A DNA stretch of 64,000 bases from Azonexaceae bacterium (lineage in GTDB: Bacteria > Pseudomonadota > Gammaproteobacteria > Burkholderiales > Rhodocyclaceae), in the NCBI GenBank assembly GCA_013335535.1, contig JAAXVL010000001.1, positions 389,764 through 453,763 on the forward strand, read 5' to 3'. The notes beneath the pieces were generated by a model that was not told where the DNA came from, made no database searches, and saw nothing but the letters and a program-made list of their open reading frames with translations. The position numbers were made by a program, and so were the translations under genes. Below are positions 47,927-57,101 of this stretch, one piece after another; position 1 is the stretch's first letter; the number at the start of each line of letters is the position of its first letter.

Positions 47927-49042
47927 ATGCGCAAACCTCTCACCATTCGCATCCTGTCCGCGCTGGACAAGAAAAGCTGGCTGGCGCTGGGCGTCTTCCT
48001 CGCCCTCGCACTGGTCGTCGTCCCGGTCCTCCACCTCAACTTTCCCGAAGACAGTGCTTTCCACGTCTCGACCTACGCCATCACGCTGATCGGCAAGATC
48101 ATGTGCTACGCACTGGTCGCCGTGGCCATGGACCTGATCTGGGGCTACGGCGGCATCTTGTCGCTCGGCCACGGGCTGTTCTTCGCGCTCGGCGGCTACG
48201 CCTTCGGCATGTACCTGATGCGCCAGATCGGCCGTGACGGCAGCTACGGCGCCGACCTGCCCGACTTCATGGTCTTCCTCGACTGGAAGGAACTGCCCTG
48301 GTTCTGGGTCGGCAGCGACAGCTTCGGCTGGGTGGCTTTCCTGGTCATGGCCGTGCCGGCTGTCGTCGCCTTCGTCTTCGGCTACTTCGCTTTCCGCTCG
48401 CGGATCAAGGGCGTCTATTTCTCTATCATCACGCAGGCCCTGACCTACGCCGCGATGCTGCTCTTCTTCCGCAACGAAACCGGCTTCGGCGGCAACAATG
48501 GCTTCACCGACTTCAAGCGCGTGCTCGGCTACAGCATCACCTCGTCCGAAACGCGCCTCGTGCTGTTTGGCCTGACCGCCGTGATGCTCGCCGTGACGCT
48601 TGTTTTCTCTGCCTGGCTGGTCAAATCCAAGTTCGGCCGCGTGCTGACCGCCATCCGCGATGCCGAAAGCCGCGTCATGTTCATCGGCTACAACCCGCTC
48701 TGGTACAAGCTGACCATCTGGGTCATCTCGGCCGTGCTGTGCGGCATTGCCGGCGCGCTCTACGTGCCGCAGGTCGGCATCATCAACCCCTCCGAAATGT
48801 CGCCCGGCAACTCCATCGAGATCGCCATCTGGGTCGCGGTCGGCGGGCGCGGCACGCTGATCGGGCCGATCATCGGCGCCTTCGTGGTCAATCTCGCCAA
48901 GAGCTGGTTCACGGTGAGCTTCCCCGAATACTGGCTGTTCTTCCTCGGCCTGCTGTTCATCGTCGTGACGCTGATGCTGCCGCAAGGGCTGGTCGGCCTG
49001 TGGAAGAAACTGATGGACAAGAAGGGAGCCGCAGCATGCTGA
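47927..49042 (+). CDS. urtC: Urea ABC transporter permease UrtC
   Basis: 371 aa, LivM-type permease. About nine helices; motifs YALVAVAMDLIWGYGGILSL, GHGLFFALGGYAFGMYL, GNNGFTDFKRVLG, GIAGALYVPQVGIINPSEMS and GRGTLIGPIIGAFVVN. The second membrane subunit of the importer. It follows urtB by 9 bases and overlaps urtD by 7. Confidence 0.95.
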   Translation: MRKPLTIRILSALDKKSWLALGVFLALALVVVPVLHLNFPEDSAFHVSTYAITLIGKIMCYALVAVAMDLIWGYGGILSLGHGLFFALGGYAFGMYLMRQIGRDGSYGADLPDFMVFLDWKELPWFWVGSDSFGWVAFLVMAVPAVVAFVFGYFAFRSRIKGVYFSIITQALTYAAMLLFFRNETGFGGNNGFTDFKRVLGYSITSSETRLVLFGLTAVMLAVTLVFSAWLVKSKFGRVLTAIRDAESRVMFIGYNPLWYKLTIWVISAVLCGIAGALYVPQVGIINPSEMSPGNSIEIAIWVAVGGRGTLIGPIIGAFVVNLAKSWFTVSFPEYWLFFLGLLFIVVTLMLPQGLVGLWKKLMDKKGAAAC

Positions 49043-49872
49043 ATACCGTGGATATGTTTGAAGACGACCGCCCGGAAGGCAGCGACGGCGCCGACCAGAT
49101 GGGCCACTTCGTCACCGGCGAACTCGACCTCTCGCACGGCGTCGCGCTCTACCTTGAAGACATCACCGTCAGCTTCGACGGCTTCAAGGCGCTGAACAAC
49201 CTGAATCTCGAAATCAACGCCGGCGAACTGCGCTGCATCATCGGCCCGAACGGCGCCGGCAAGACGACGATGATGGACGTCATCACCGGCAAGACCCGGC
49301 CCGATTCCGGCAAGGCCTACTTCGGCCAGTCTATCGACCTGACCCGCCTGACCGAACCGGAAATCGCCCACGTCGGCATCGGCCGCAAGTTCCAGAAGCC
49401 GACCATCTTCGAGCAGCACACCGTCTTTGAAAACCTCGAACTGGCGATGAAGACCGACAAGCGCGTCTGGAAAAGCCTGATGGCCTGGCTGGCCGGCGAC
49501 GAACGCGACAAGATCGCCGAAACCCTGCGCTTGATCCGCCTCGACAAGGAAGCCGACCGCCAAGCCGGGCTGCTCTCGCACGGCCAGAAGCAGTGGCTGG
49601 AAATCGGTATGTTGCTGATGCAGGAACCGAAGCTGCTGCTGCTCGACGAGCCGGTAGCCGGCATGACCGACGACGAAACCATGCGGACGGCGGAGCTGTT
49701 CGTGTCGCTGGCCGGCAAGCATTCGCTGGTCGTCGTCGAGCACGACATGGCCTTCGTCGAGAAACTCGGCGGCCTGGTCACCGTGCTGCACGAAGGTTCA
49801 GTGCTGGCCGAGGGCGATCTGGCCACGGTGCAGAACGACCAGCGCGTCATCGAGGTTTATCTCGGCCGCTGA
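49036..49872 (+). CDS. urtD: Urea ABC transporter ATPase UrtD
   Basis: 278 aa. Walker A GPNGAGKTT, signature LLSHGQKQWLEIG, Walker B LLLLDEPVAGMT, switch His in VVVEHDMAFVEKL. The N-terminus carries about 40 extra residues (MLNTVDMFEDDRPEGSDGAD...) before the nucleotide-binding domain. LivG-type subunit. An 88-bp gap with repeat copy l separates it from urtE, the only sizeable gap in urtBCDE. Confidence 0.95.
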   Translation: MLNTVDMFEDDRPEGSDGADQMGHFVTGELDLSHGVALYLEDITVSFDGFKALNNLNLEINAGELRCIIGPNGAGKTTMMDVITGKTRPDSGKAYFGQSIDLTRLTEPEIAHVGIGRKFQKPTIFEQHTVFENLELAMKTDKRVWKSLMAWLAGDERDKIAETLRLIRLDKEADRQAGLLSHGQKQWLEIGMLLMQEPKLLLLDEPVAGMTDDETMRTAELFVSLAGKHSLVVVEHDMAFVEKLGGLVTVLHEGSVLAEGDLATVQNDQRVIEVYLGR

Positions 49873-49891
49873 GTTGGCCAACTTACGGATT

Positions 49892-49924
49892 TCAATTTTG
49901 GGCACTTTTTCCGGTTGACCGTGG
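49892..49924 (+). repeat. Dispersed element, copy l
   Basis: Perfect core at 49909-49924; arm CAATTTTGGGCACTTT. It sits inside the urtBCDE operon, between urtD and urtE. Confidence 0.92.
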
Positions 49925-49960
49925 AAACCCCGGCAACCAACCCGAACAGGACAAAACATC

Positions 49961-50653
49961 ATGTTGAAAGTCGACACCCTCAACCAGGCCTACGGCGGCA
50001 GCCACATTCTGCGCGGCCTCAGCTTCGAAGTGAAAACCGGCGAAGTCACCACGCTTCTGGGCCGCAACGGCGTCGGCAAAACCACGCTGCTCAAATCCCT
50101 GATGGGGCTCGTCAAAACGAAATCGGGCAGCATCACCTTCGACGGCAAGGAGATCACCCACCTCCCGCCGCACGAACGTGTCAAGGCCGGCATCGGCTTC
50201 GTGCCGCAAGGCCGCGAAATTTTCCCGCGCCTGACCGTCGAAGAAAACCTGCTCATGGGCCTCGCCACCAAACCCGGCAGCACGCCGATTCCGCAGGGCA
50301 TCTTCGACATGTTCCCGGTCTTGAAGCAGATGATGCACCGCCGCGGCGGCGACCTCTCCGGTGGCCAGCAACAACAACTCGCCATCGGCCGCGCCCTGGC
50401 CATGGGCCCGAAACTGCTCATCCTCGACGAACCGACCGAGGGCATCCAGCCCTCGATCATCAAGGACATCGAACGCGCCATCCGCATGCTGGCCGAAACC
50501 GGCGAAATGGCCATCCTGTTGGTCGAGCAGTACTACGACTTCGCCGAATCGCTGGCCGACCAGTACCTGCTCATGGAACGCGGGGAATTCATCATGCGTG
50601 GCCGGGGCGAAACGATGCCGCAGGACGGCGTGCGCGAGGCGCTGGCGGTTTGA
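49961..50653 (+). CDS. urtE: Urea ABC transporter ATPase UrtE
   Basis: 230 aa, LivF-type. Walker A LGRNGVGKTTLLKSLMG, Q-loop VPQGREIFPRLTVEENL, signature LSGGQQQQLAIGRALA, Walker B LLILDEPTEGIQPSII. Completes the five-gene urea importer. The gene downstream is convergent and begins with no gap, so the urt transcript ends here. Confidence 0.95.
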   Translation: MLKVDTLNQAYGGSHILRGLSFEVKTGEVTTLLGRNGVGKTTLLKSLMGLVKTKSGSITFDGKEITHLPPHERVKAGIGFVPQGREIFPRLTVEENLLMGLATKPGSTPIPQGIFDMFPVLKQMMHRRGGDLSGGQQQQLAIGRALAMGPKLLILDEPTEGIQPSIIKDIERAIRMLAETGEMAILLVEQYYDFAESLADQYLLMERGEFIMRGRGETMPQDGVREALAV

Positions 50654-51217
50654 TTACTTGCGCTTGCCCGGCCGCTTGCTGACGGCGGCAGCACCAGCTA
50701 CCCGGCGGACCGAGAGCGTGATGAGGAAAGGGAATTCTTCGTTTGCGGAGTGGACGATGCGAAATTCCGGCCCGACCGCGTCCGCCATCCAGGCGATCAG
50801 CGCGTCAAGATTGACCGCTTCGCAACGCAGGTCGGCGACGACGCTGCTGCCGTCCTCATACACCGGAAAGTCGGAACAGCCGACGGGCTTGATCTCCTGC
50901 CCGTAGACCCGGCATGAGTGGCCTGCCTGGTCGTAGGCCGGGCAGGGTTTGCCATGGGCGAAGTAGAGGCCACCAGCGGCCCGGATATCTTCCGGGCCTT
51001 TGCCTGAGGACAGCTTGCGGTCGAATGCCGGGCGCGATTCTTCGATCAGCCAGATGGTCTTGAGCTGCTTCCAGTCCAGTTCGAGGACCAGCGGATCGAG
51101 GCGGCAACACGGCTTCGAGCACTCGGCGCAGTGCGGAATGACGACGGCAGCCTGATAGGCGGCTGCCGCGGCGGCAAGCTCCTGGGGCAGAAGACGGCGG
51201 GATTCGCGGCGGCTCAT
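50654..51217 (-). CDS. YkgJ-type cysteine-cluster protein, long form
   Basis: 187 aa. PHCAECSKPCCRLDPLVLEL near residue 30, CPAYDQAGHSCRVYGQEI and VGCSDFPVY near 100-120 give the Cys pattern of the YkgJ/UPF0153 family (zinc or Fe-S). A C-terminal domain of about 65 residues is extra. ATG at 51217 was picked because MSRRESRRLL gives a compact protein; earlier frames run toward the ureD promoter. It is divergent from ureD. Role unknown; a urease-maturation link is only positional. Confidence 0.7.
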   Translation of the reverse strand: MSRRESRRLLPQELAAAAAAYQAAVVIPHCAECSKPCCRLDPLVLELDWKQLKTIWLIEESRPAFDRKLSSGKGPEDIRAAGGLYFAHGKPCPAYDQAGHSCRVYGQEIKPVGCSDFPVYEDGSSVVADLRCEAVNLDALIAWMADAVGPEFRIVHSANEEFPFLITLSVRRVAGAAAVSKRPGKRK

Positions 51218-51361
51218 CGAAGAACCGGCAGCGAAAGTGCGGAGGAGTGGCGGCGGACAGTCATCGGCAAGAAATATCACGATCCCGAACCCCGAGGCAA
51301 GGCTGACGTCGGATTTCGCCGGAATGATTTCGTGTATCCGGGCCGGCCGACTGGATTCGCA

Positions 51362-51408
51362 CTGCGTATTCCTGCGTATTCCCCGCCGCCGGTGCTTTCC
51401 CGGATAAT
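51362..51408 (+). promoter_or_regulatory. ureD promoter with tandem TGCGTA boxes
   Basis: CTGCGTATTC occurs twice in direct tandem (51362-51371, 51372-51381); TGCGTA is the complement of the TACGCA in the urtA and urtB modules. A good -10, GATAAT, lies at 51403-51408, again 34 bp from the centre of the boxes. ureD ATG is at 51415, so the mRNA may have almost no leader. Confidence 0.6.
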
Positions 51409-51414
51409 CCGGCC

Positions 51415-52281
51415 ATGACCTCGCGCCTCCCCGTTTCGTCGCCGGAAAACTCACCGAGCTGGCACGCCGAGTTGCACCTTGGCTTCGCCCGTGCCGGCGA
51501 CCGCACGGTGCTGCGCGAAAACCGGCATCGCGGGCCGCTGCGCGTGCAGAAGGCACTTTATCCGGAGGGCGAGGCGGTCTGTCAGGCCATCGTTCTGCAC
51601 CCGCCATCGGGCATTGCCGGCGGCGATCATCTGGCGATTTCGTCTGAGCTTGGCGTTGGAGCCCATGCCCAGCTGACCACGCCGGGCGCCGGCAAGTGGT
51701 ACCGCAGCGGCGGTGGCGAGGCTTCCCAATGCATCGCTTTCAATGTGGGCGAGGGCGCCACGCTGGAATGGCTGCCGCAGGAAACCATCGTGTTCGATGG
51801 TGCTCGAGCGCGTATGGAAACCCGCGTGAACCTGGCTGCGGACAGCCGCTATATCGGCTGGGACATCCTGTGCCTCGGCCGGGTGGCAGCTGGTGAACGT
51901 TTTGAAAAAGGTCGATTTGAGCTGTTTTTTCGGGTTGACCGTGGAGGAAGGCCGATCTGGCTTGAACGGGGCGGTTTCGACGGCAACGACCCGATGTTGA
52001 GCAGCCCGGCCGGCTGGGCGGGCGCCACGGTGTGTGGCACCTTGCTGTGCACCTTCTCCGAATTGCCGCAGCAGGCGGGCGCCCTGCTCGACGCCTGCCG
52101 CAAGATCATTCCCGTCGATGGCGCCAATCATGGCCTGAGCGCCTTGCCCGGCATGCTCGTCGCCCGTTACCTCGGCGACAGCAGCGAAGCCGCCCGTTTG
52201 TGGTTCGCCGAGCTGTGGGCCATCCTGCGCCCGGCCTGTTGCGGTCGACCGGCCGTTACCCCCCGAATTTGGAATACCTGA
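51415..52281 (+). CDS. ureD: Urease accessory protein UreD
   Basis: 288 aa. Forms the UreDFG complex on apo-urease and takes part in nickel delivery. Motifs: WHAELHLGFARAGDRTVL, HRGPLRVQKALYPEG, LHPPSGIAGGDHL, TTPGAGKWYRS, LEWLPQETIVFDGA. Repeat copy m lies in frame and is read as about residues 166-177 (FELFFRVDRG), in a stretch that other UreD proteins fill with unrelated sequence. First gene of the urease operon, 9 bp before ureA. Confidence 0.95.
   Translation: MTSRLPVSSPENSPSWHAELHLGFARAGDRTVLRENRHRGPLRVQKALYPEGEAVCQAIVLHPPSGIAGGDHLAISSELGVGAHAQLTTPGAGKWYRSGGGEASQCIAFNVGEGATLEWLPQETIVFDGARARMETRVNLAADSRYIGWDILCLGRVAAGERFEKGRFELFFRVDRGGRPIWLERGGFDGNDPMLSSPAGWAGATVCGTLLCTFSELPQQAGALLDACRKIIPVDGANHGLSALPGMLVARYLGDSSEAARLWFAELWAILRPACCGRPAVTPRIWNT
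51911..51944 (+). repeat. Dispersed element, copy m (inside ureD)
   Basis: TTCGGGTTGACCGTGG at 51929-51944, one mismatch; arm GTCGATTTGAGCTGTT. In sense orientation, read as F-F-R-V-D-R-G. Confidence 0.8.
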
Positions 52282-52290
52282 GGAGTCTTC

Positions 52291-52593
52291 ATGGAACTGA
52301 CACCCCGCGAAAAAGACAAGTTGCTGATCTTCACCGCTGGCCTGCTCGCCGAGCGGCGCAAGGCCAAGGGCCTGAAGCTGAATTACCCGGAAGCCGTGGC
52401 GCTGATCACTTGCGCCATCATGGAAGGGGCGCGCGAAGGCAGGACCGTCGCCGAACTGATGCACGCCGGCACGCAGGTGCTGAGCCGTGCCGACGTCATG
52501 GACGGCATCGCCGAGCTGATCCCGGAAATCCAGGTCGAAGCCACCTTCCCGGACGGCACCAAGCTGGTCACCGTGCATAACCCCATCGTTTGA
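52291..52593 (+). CDS. ureA: Urease subunit gamma
   Basis: 100 aa, exact family length. [61 protein letters not shown] structural subunit of the (alpha-beta-gamma)3 nickel urease. It precedes ureB by 9 bases. Confidence 0.98.
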   Translation: MELTPREKDKLLIFTAGLLAERRKAKGLKLNYPEAVALITCAIMEGAREGRTVAELMHAGTQVLSRADVMDGIAELIPEIQVEATFPDGTKLVTVHNPIV

Positions 52594-52602
52594 GGCGCTG
52601 AC

Positions 52603-52908
52603 ATGATCCCCGGAGAACTCCTCGCCGAACCCGGCGAACTCGAACTCAACGCCGGCCGCCCGACCATCACGCTGGTCGTCGCCAACACCGGTGACCGGCC
52701 AATCCAGGTCGGCTCGCACTACCACTTTCATGAAACCAATGCCGGGCTGAGCTTCGACCGCGACGCCGCCCGCGGTTTCCGTCTCGACATCGCCGCCGGC
52801 ACCGCCGTGCGTTTCGAGCCGGGTCAGACGCGGACGGTGCAACTGGTGGCGCTGGCGGGTGATAAGAAGGTCTTCGGCTTCCGTGGCCTGATTCAGGGGG
52901 CGCTATGA
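52603..52908 (+). CDS. ureB: Urease subunit beta
   Basis: 101 aa. [61 protein letters not shown]. It overlaps ureC by 4 bases (ATGA), so beta and alpha are coupled in translation. Confidence 0.98.
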   Translation: MIPGELLAEPGELELNAGRPTITLVVANTGDRPIQVGSHYHFHETNAGLSFDRDAARGFRLDIAAGTAVRFEPGQTRTVQLVALAGDKKVFGFRGLIQGAL

Positions 52909-54611
52909 GCACGAAAATTACCCGTCAGGCTTACGCTGAAATGTTCGGTCCAACGACCGGCGACCGCCTGCGCCTGGCCGATACCGACCTCATCATCGAG
53001 GTCGAAAGTGACCACACGATCTACGGCGAGGAAGTGAAATTTGGTGGCGGCAAGGTCATCCGCGACGGCATGGGCCAGGGCCAGCGCGTCTCGGCTGAAA
53101 CCGTCGATACGTTGATCACCAACGCGCTGATCGTCGATGCCGTGACCGGCATCGTCAAAGCCGACATCGGCCTCAAGGACGGTCGCATCGCCGCCATCGG
53201 CAAGGCCGGCAACCCGGACATCCAGCCCGGTGTGACCATCGTCATCGGCCCCGGCACCGAAGTCATCGCCGGCGAAGGCATGATCGTCACGGCCGGCGGC
53301 ATCGACAGCCACATCCATTTCATCTGCCCGCAGCAGATCGACGAGGCGCTCTATTCCGGCGTGACTACCATGATCGGCGGCGGCACCGGGCCGGCAACCG
53401 GCACCTTCGCCACGACCTGCACACCGGGGCCGTGGCACATCCACCGCATGCTCGAAGCGGCCGACGCCTTTCCGATGAACCTCGGCTTTCTCGGCAAGGG
53501 CAACGCCAGCCTGCCGGAAGCATTGCGCGAACAGGTCGAAGCCGGTGTCATGGGCCTCAAGCTGCACGAAGACTGGGGCACGACGCCGGCCGCCATCGAC
53601 TGCTGCCTGACGGTGGCCGACGAAATGGACGTCCAGGTCGCCATTCACTCCGACACCCTCAACGAATCCGGTTTTGTCGAAGCGACGCTGGGCGCCTTCA
53701 AGGGCCGCACCATCCACACCTTCCACACCGAAGGCGCCGGCGGCGGCCACGCCCCGGACATCATCAAGGCAGCCGGGCTGCCGAACGTGCTGCCCAGCTC
53801 GACCAACCCGACCATGCCGTACACGGTGAACACCATCGACGAGCATCTCGATATGCTGATGGTTTGCCACCACCTCGACCCGAGCATCGCCGAGGACATC
53901 GCTTTCGCCGAATCGCGCATCCGCCGCGAGACGATTGCCGCCGAAGACATCCTGCACGACCTCGGCGCCTTCTCGATGATGTCTTCCGACTCGCAGGCCA
54001 TGGGCCGCGTCGGCGAAGTCATCATCCGCACCTGGCAGGCAGCGCACAAAATGAAGCTGCAACGTGGCGCCCTGCCGGAAGACAGCGCCCGCAACGACAA
54101 TTTCCGCGTCAAGCGCTACATCGCCAAATACACCATCAACCCGGCACTGACGCACGGCATCGCGCACACCGTCGGCTCGATCGAAGTCGGCAAGCTGGCC
54201 GACCTTGTGCTGTGGAAACCGGCCTTCTTCGGCGTCAAACCGTCGCTGATCCTGAAAGGCGGCATGATTGCCGCCGCCGCCATGGGCGACCCCAACGCCT
54301 CGATCCCGACGCCACAGCCGGTGCATTACAGGCCGATGTTCGGCAGCTTCGGCAAGGCGCTGAAAACCTCTGTCACCTTCGTTTCGCAAGCCGCGCTGAA
54401 GAACCCGGCCGTTGCCGCCCTTGGGTTGTCGAAACCGTTGGTGGCGGTGTCCGGCACGCGTACGCTAACCAAGGCCGACATGGTGCACAACGGTGCCACG
54501 CCCGAGATCACCGTCGATCCCGAAACCTACGTGGTCAAGGCTGACGGCGTGCATCTGGTCTGCGAGCCGGCAACCGAACTGCCGCTGGCGCAACGTTACT
54601 TCCTGTTCTGA
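52905..54611 (+). CDS. ureC: Urease subunit alpha (catalytic)
   Basis: 568 aa, full length. Hydrolyses urea to ammonia and carbamate at a dinickel site. The bridging carbamylated lysine is K219 in GLKLHEDWG. Nickel and substrate histidines appear in [14 protein letters not shown] and [14 protein letters not shown]. The mobile-flap cysteine is C321 in MVCHHLDPS, followed by [20 protein letters not shown]. No missing active-site residue was seen. Confidence 0.99.
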   Translation: MSTKITRQAYAEMFGPTTGDRLRLADTDLIIEVESDHTIYGEEVKFGGGKVIRDGMGQGQRVSAETVDTLITNALIVDAVTGIVKADIGLKDGRIAAIGKAGNPDIQPGVTIVIGPGTEVIAGEGMIVTAGGIDSHIHFICPQQIDEALYSGVTTMIGGGTGPATGTFATTCTPGPWHIHRMLEAADAFPMNLGFLGKGNASLPEALREQVEAGVMGLKLHEDWGTTPAAIDCCLTVADEMDVQVAIHSDTLNESGFVEATLGAFKGRTIHTFHTEGAGGGHAPDIIKAAGLPNVLPSSTNPTMPYTVNTIDEHLDMLMVCHHLDPSIAEDIAFAESRIRRETIAAEDILHDLGAFSMMSSDSQAMGRVGEVIIRTWQAAHKMKLQRGALPEDSARNDNFRVKRYIAKYTINPALTHGIAHTVGSIEVGKLADLVLWKPAFFGVKPSLILKGGMIAAAAMGDPNASIPTPQPVHYRPMFGSFGKALKTSVTFVSQAALKNPAVAALGLSKPLVAVSGTRTLTKADMVHNGATPEITVDPETYVVKADGVHLVCEPATELPLAQRYFLF

Positions 54612-54612
54612 C

Positions 54613-55149
54613 ATGCTGATCCTCAACCAACGTACCCAACAACCCGCCACCGACTCGGTGGCGCTGGCCTACGACGAACGCAAGCGCAGCCGCCTCAAGG
54701 TCACGCTCGCCTCAGGCGCCGAAGCCGGGATCTTCCTCGAGCGTGGCGACCACCTGCACGACGGCGACAAGCTGGTGGCTGAAGACGGCACGGCCATCGT
54801 CGAAATCAGCGCCGCGCCGGAAAAACTCATCGAAGCCGTTGCCGACAGCCCGCTGCTCTTCGCCCGCGCCGCCTATCACCTCGGCAACCGCCACGTGCCG
54901 GTGCAGATTCTGCCGACCGAAAGCGGCGGCAGGCTGCGCTTCCAGGCTGACCATGTGCTGGCCGAGATGGTGAAAGGTCTCGGCTGCGTGGTCAGCGAGA
55001 CAGAAGCGCCGTTCCAGCCCGAATCCGGCGCCTATGGCGGTGGCCATCACCGGCATGGCGATGAGGCTGGCGACGACCTGCACAATCCCGGCCACGGCCC
55101 GCACCGCTCGGTCCCCAAAATCCACGAATTCAAGCCGCGCCACGGCTAG
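54613..55149 (+). CDS. ureE: Urease accessory metallochaperone UreE
   Basis: 178 aa. Nickel-binding dimer. N-terminal peptide-binding domain (KVTLASGAEAGIFLERGDHL HDGD, split), then AAYHLGNRHVPVQI with the conserved interface His. The C-terminal tail is rich in His (GGGHHRHGDEAGDDLHNPGH, then GPHRS), a nickel-storage tail like that of Klebsiella UreE. It begins 1 base after ureC. Confidence 0.95.
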   Translation: MLILNQRTQQPATDSVALAYDERKRSRLKVTLASGAEAGIFLERGDHLHDGDKLVAEDGTAIVEISAAPEKLIEAVADSPLLFARAAYHLGNRHVPVQILPTESGGRLRFQADHVLAEMVKGLGCVVSETEAPFQPESGAYGGGHHRHGDEAGDDLHNPGHGPHRSVPKIHEFKPRHG

Positions 55150-55158
55150 GAGAACAAC

Positions 55159-55491
55159 TTGGAATTGGTGCGTCTGAGCCTGTTGTTCGCGATCACTGCC
55201 GTTGCAGAGATCGTTGGCTGCTACCTGCCCTGGCTGGTTATCCGGCAGGATAGAAGCGCCTGGCTGTTGATCCCCGCGGTGCTGTCGCTGGCCGCTTTTG
55301 CCTGGTTGCTGACGCTGCATCCGACCGCTGCCGGACGAACTTACGCGGCCTATGGTGGCATGTACATCGCGGTTGCGCTGCTCTGGCTGCATTTTGTCGA
55401 CGGGATCGCGCTGACCCGCTGGGATGCTGTCGGCGCCGGCCTGGCGGTGACCGGCATGGCTGTCATCGCCCTGCAACCGGCCACCAACTGA
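55159..55491 (+). CDS. YnfA/UPF0060 small membrane protein
   Basis: 110 aa, TTG start with AGGAGAAC 4 bases upstream. Four transmembrane helices, resembling the SMR fold: [60 protein letters not shown]. YnfA-type proteins are related to small multidrug transporters; the substrate is uncertain. Placement inside the urease operon, 9 bp after ureE and 3 bp before ureF, is unusual and suggests co-expression with urease. Confidence 0.88.
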   Translation: MELVRLSLLFAITAVAEIVGCYLPWLVIRQDRSAWLLIPAVLSLAAFAWLLTLHPTAAGRTYAAYGGMYIAVALLWLHFVDGIALTRWDAVGAGLAVTGMAVIALQPATN

Positions 55492-55494
55492 AAC

Positions 55495-56187
55495 ATGGCT
55501 GCCCCAAATCCTCTGCAACTCGCACGCTTGCTCCAACTGGCCAGCCCGGCGCTGCCGGTCGGCGCCTACACCTATTCGCAGGGGCTGGAGTGGGCGGTCG
55601 AATCGGGCGTCATCCGCGACGAAGCGGGAGCCGGGCGCTGGATAGCCGACCTCTTGCAACACGGCATTGGCCGCTACGAGGCACCGCTGGTCGTTGCCTT
55701 GATGGTCGCGTGGGCGGCCGGCGATGTGGCCGAAATCGACTGCCTCAACGCCGAGTTTCTGGCCAGCCGCGAATCAGCCGAGCTGCGCGCCGAAACGGCC
55801 CAGATGGGTTTTTCGATGCGTCGCCTGCTGGGTGACCTGCGTGACGATTCGCTCGGCGGCGTGATGGCCATGGTCGACGCCCTGCCCGAAGTGGCCTTCC
55901 CGACCGTCTGGTCCGGCATCGCTGCCGCCTGGCAGATCGAACCGGAAGCTGCGCTCACCGCCTACCTCTGGTCGTGGGCCGAAAACCAGGTAATGGCCGC
56001 GCTGAAGGCCGTGCCGCTCGGCCAGGCCGCCGGTCAACGCCTGCTGGCCGATCTCGGCCGGCAAATCCCCGATGTCACGGTCAACCGGAAAAATTGGCCA
56101 AAATCGAAATGGTCCAATTTCACCCCGGCCTTCGCCATTGCCTGCGCCCGCCACGAAACCCAATATTCTCGCCTCTTCAGATCGTAA
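55495..56187 (+). CDS. ureF: Urease accessory protein UreF
   Basis: 230 aa, all-helical. [25 protein letters not shown] (split), [40 protein letters not shown] and the final [15 protein letters not shown]. UreF bridges UreD and UreG and improves the fidelity of nickel insertion. Residues about 194-204 ([13 protein letters not shown]) are encoded by repeat copy n; homologues usually have an acidic PDDEIGNF-like segment here, so the repeat appears to have replaced or disrupted it. Confidence 0.93.
   Translation: MAAPNPLQLARLLQLASPALPVGAYTYSQGLEWAVESGVIRDEAGAGRWIADLLQHGIGRYEAPLVVALMVAWAAGDVAEIDCLNAEFLASRESAELRAETAQMGFSMRRLLGDLRDDSLGGVMAMVDALPEVAFPTVWSGIAAAWQIEPEAALTAYLWSWAENQVMAALKAVPLGQAAGQRLLADLGRQIPDVTVNRKNWPKSKWSNFTPAFAIACARHETQYSRLFRS
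56075..56107 (-). repeat. Dispersed element, copy n (inside ureF)
   Basis: TCACGGTCAACCGGAA, one mismatch; the arm AAATTGGCCAAAATCG keeps both AT tracts. It is antisense to ureF, read as [11 protein letters not shown]. Confidence 0.88.
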
Positions 56188-56191
56188 AAAC

Positions 56192-56797
56192 ATGAGCAAA
56201 CAAGCCTTACGCGTCGGTATCGGCGGCCCCGTCGGTTCCGGCAAGACCGCACTGACACTGGCCTTGTGCCAGGCCCTGCGCGAGCAGATCGACATGGCCG
56301 TCGTCACCAACGACATCTACACCGCCGAGGACGCCAAGTTCCTGGTCAATCACTCGGCGCTGGCGCCCGAGCGCATCATCGGGGTCGAAACTGGCGGTTG
56401 CCCGCACACGGCGATTCGGGAGGATGCCTCGATCAATCTCGAAGCCATCGACCGCCTGCAACGGGCGTTTCCCGATGTCGAACTGATCCTCGTCGAATCG
56501 GGTGGCGACAACCTCGCGGCGACCTTCTCGCCTGAACTTTCCGACCTGACCCTCTACGTTATCGACGTCGCCGCCGGCGAGAAAATCCCGCGCAAGGGCG
56601 GGCCGGGCATCACCAAGTCCGACCTGCTGATCATCAACAAGATCGATCTCGCGCCGATGGTTGGCGCTTCGCTCGAGGTCATGGCGCACGACGCCAAGGT
56701 TCAGCGTGGCGAGCGGCCTTTTGTCTTTTCCAATCTGAAAACGGGTGAAGGCCTGGACAAGATCATTGCCTTCATCCGCGAACGCGGAATGCTTTAA
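56192..56797 (+). CDS. ureG: Urease accessory GTPase UreG
   Basis: 201 aa. P-loop [26 protein letters not shown], the metal-binding CPH in [37 protein letters not shown], and the NKID guanine motif. Its GTPase activity drives nickel transfer to urease. Start ATG is 4 bases after ureF; it ends the operon. Confidence 0.98.
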   Translation: MSKQALRVGIGGPVGSGKTALTLALCQALREQIDMAVVTNDIYTAEDAKFLVNHSALAPERIIGVETGGCPHTAIREDASINLEAIDRLQRAFPDVELILVESGGDNLAATFSPELSDLTLYVIDVAAGEKIPRKGGPGITKSDLLIINKIDLAPMVGASLEVMAHDAKVQRGERPFVFSNLKTGEGLDKIIAFIRERGML

Positions 56798-56807
56798 GCG
56801 CTCGAAT

Positions 56808-57101
56808 CTACGCCGAGGCGAAAGCGGCAATGGCGCCAACCTCGGCGCCCTGCACTTCGAGCACCTTGCGCCGCGAAGTCTGGCCGCTTTTGAGGTTGAC
56901 CGCCGACTTGGGCAGTTTCAGCGTGTCGGCGATGAACTTGACGAGCGCCTCGTTGGCCTTACCGTCCACTGGCGGCGCGGCGAGACGAATCTTGAGCGCA
57001 TCGCCATGCAGCCCGGCAAACTCGGTTTTCTTGGCGCCGGGCTGGATGTGCAAGGTCAGCGTGATGCGGCCGTCAGCGGCCTGGCGGAACCAGTCGCTCA
57101 C
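56808..57101 (-). CDS. DUF167/YggU family protein
   Basis: 97 aa. ITLTLHIQPGAKKTEFAGLH, LKIRLAAPPVDGKANEALVK F (split), SAVNLKSGQTSRRKVLEVQG. Small alpha/beta protein of unknown function, almost always near yggS-proC-yggT as here. It overlaps yggT by 4 bases and converges on ureG with a 10-bp gap. Confidence 0.93.
   Translation of the reverse strand: MSDWFRQAADGRITLTLHIQPGAKKTEFAGLHGDALKIRLAAPPVDGKANEALVKFIADTLKLPKSAVNLKSGQTSRRKVLEVQGAEVGAIAAFASA

Noticed and set aside
46763-48985. A 740-codon minus-strand frame opposite urtB and urtC
   Set aside because: Asp/His/Glu/Ala-rich shadow of two unmistakable permease genes.
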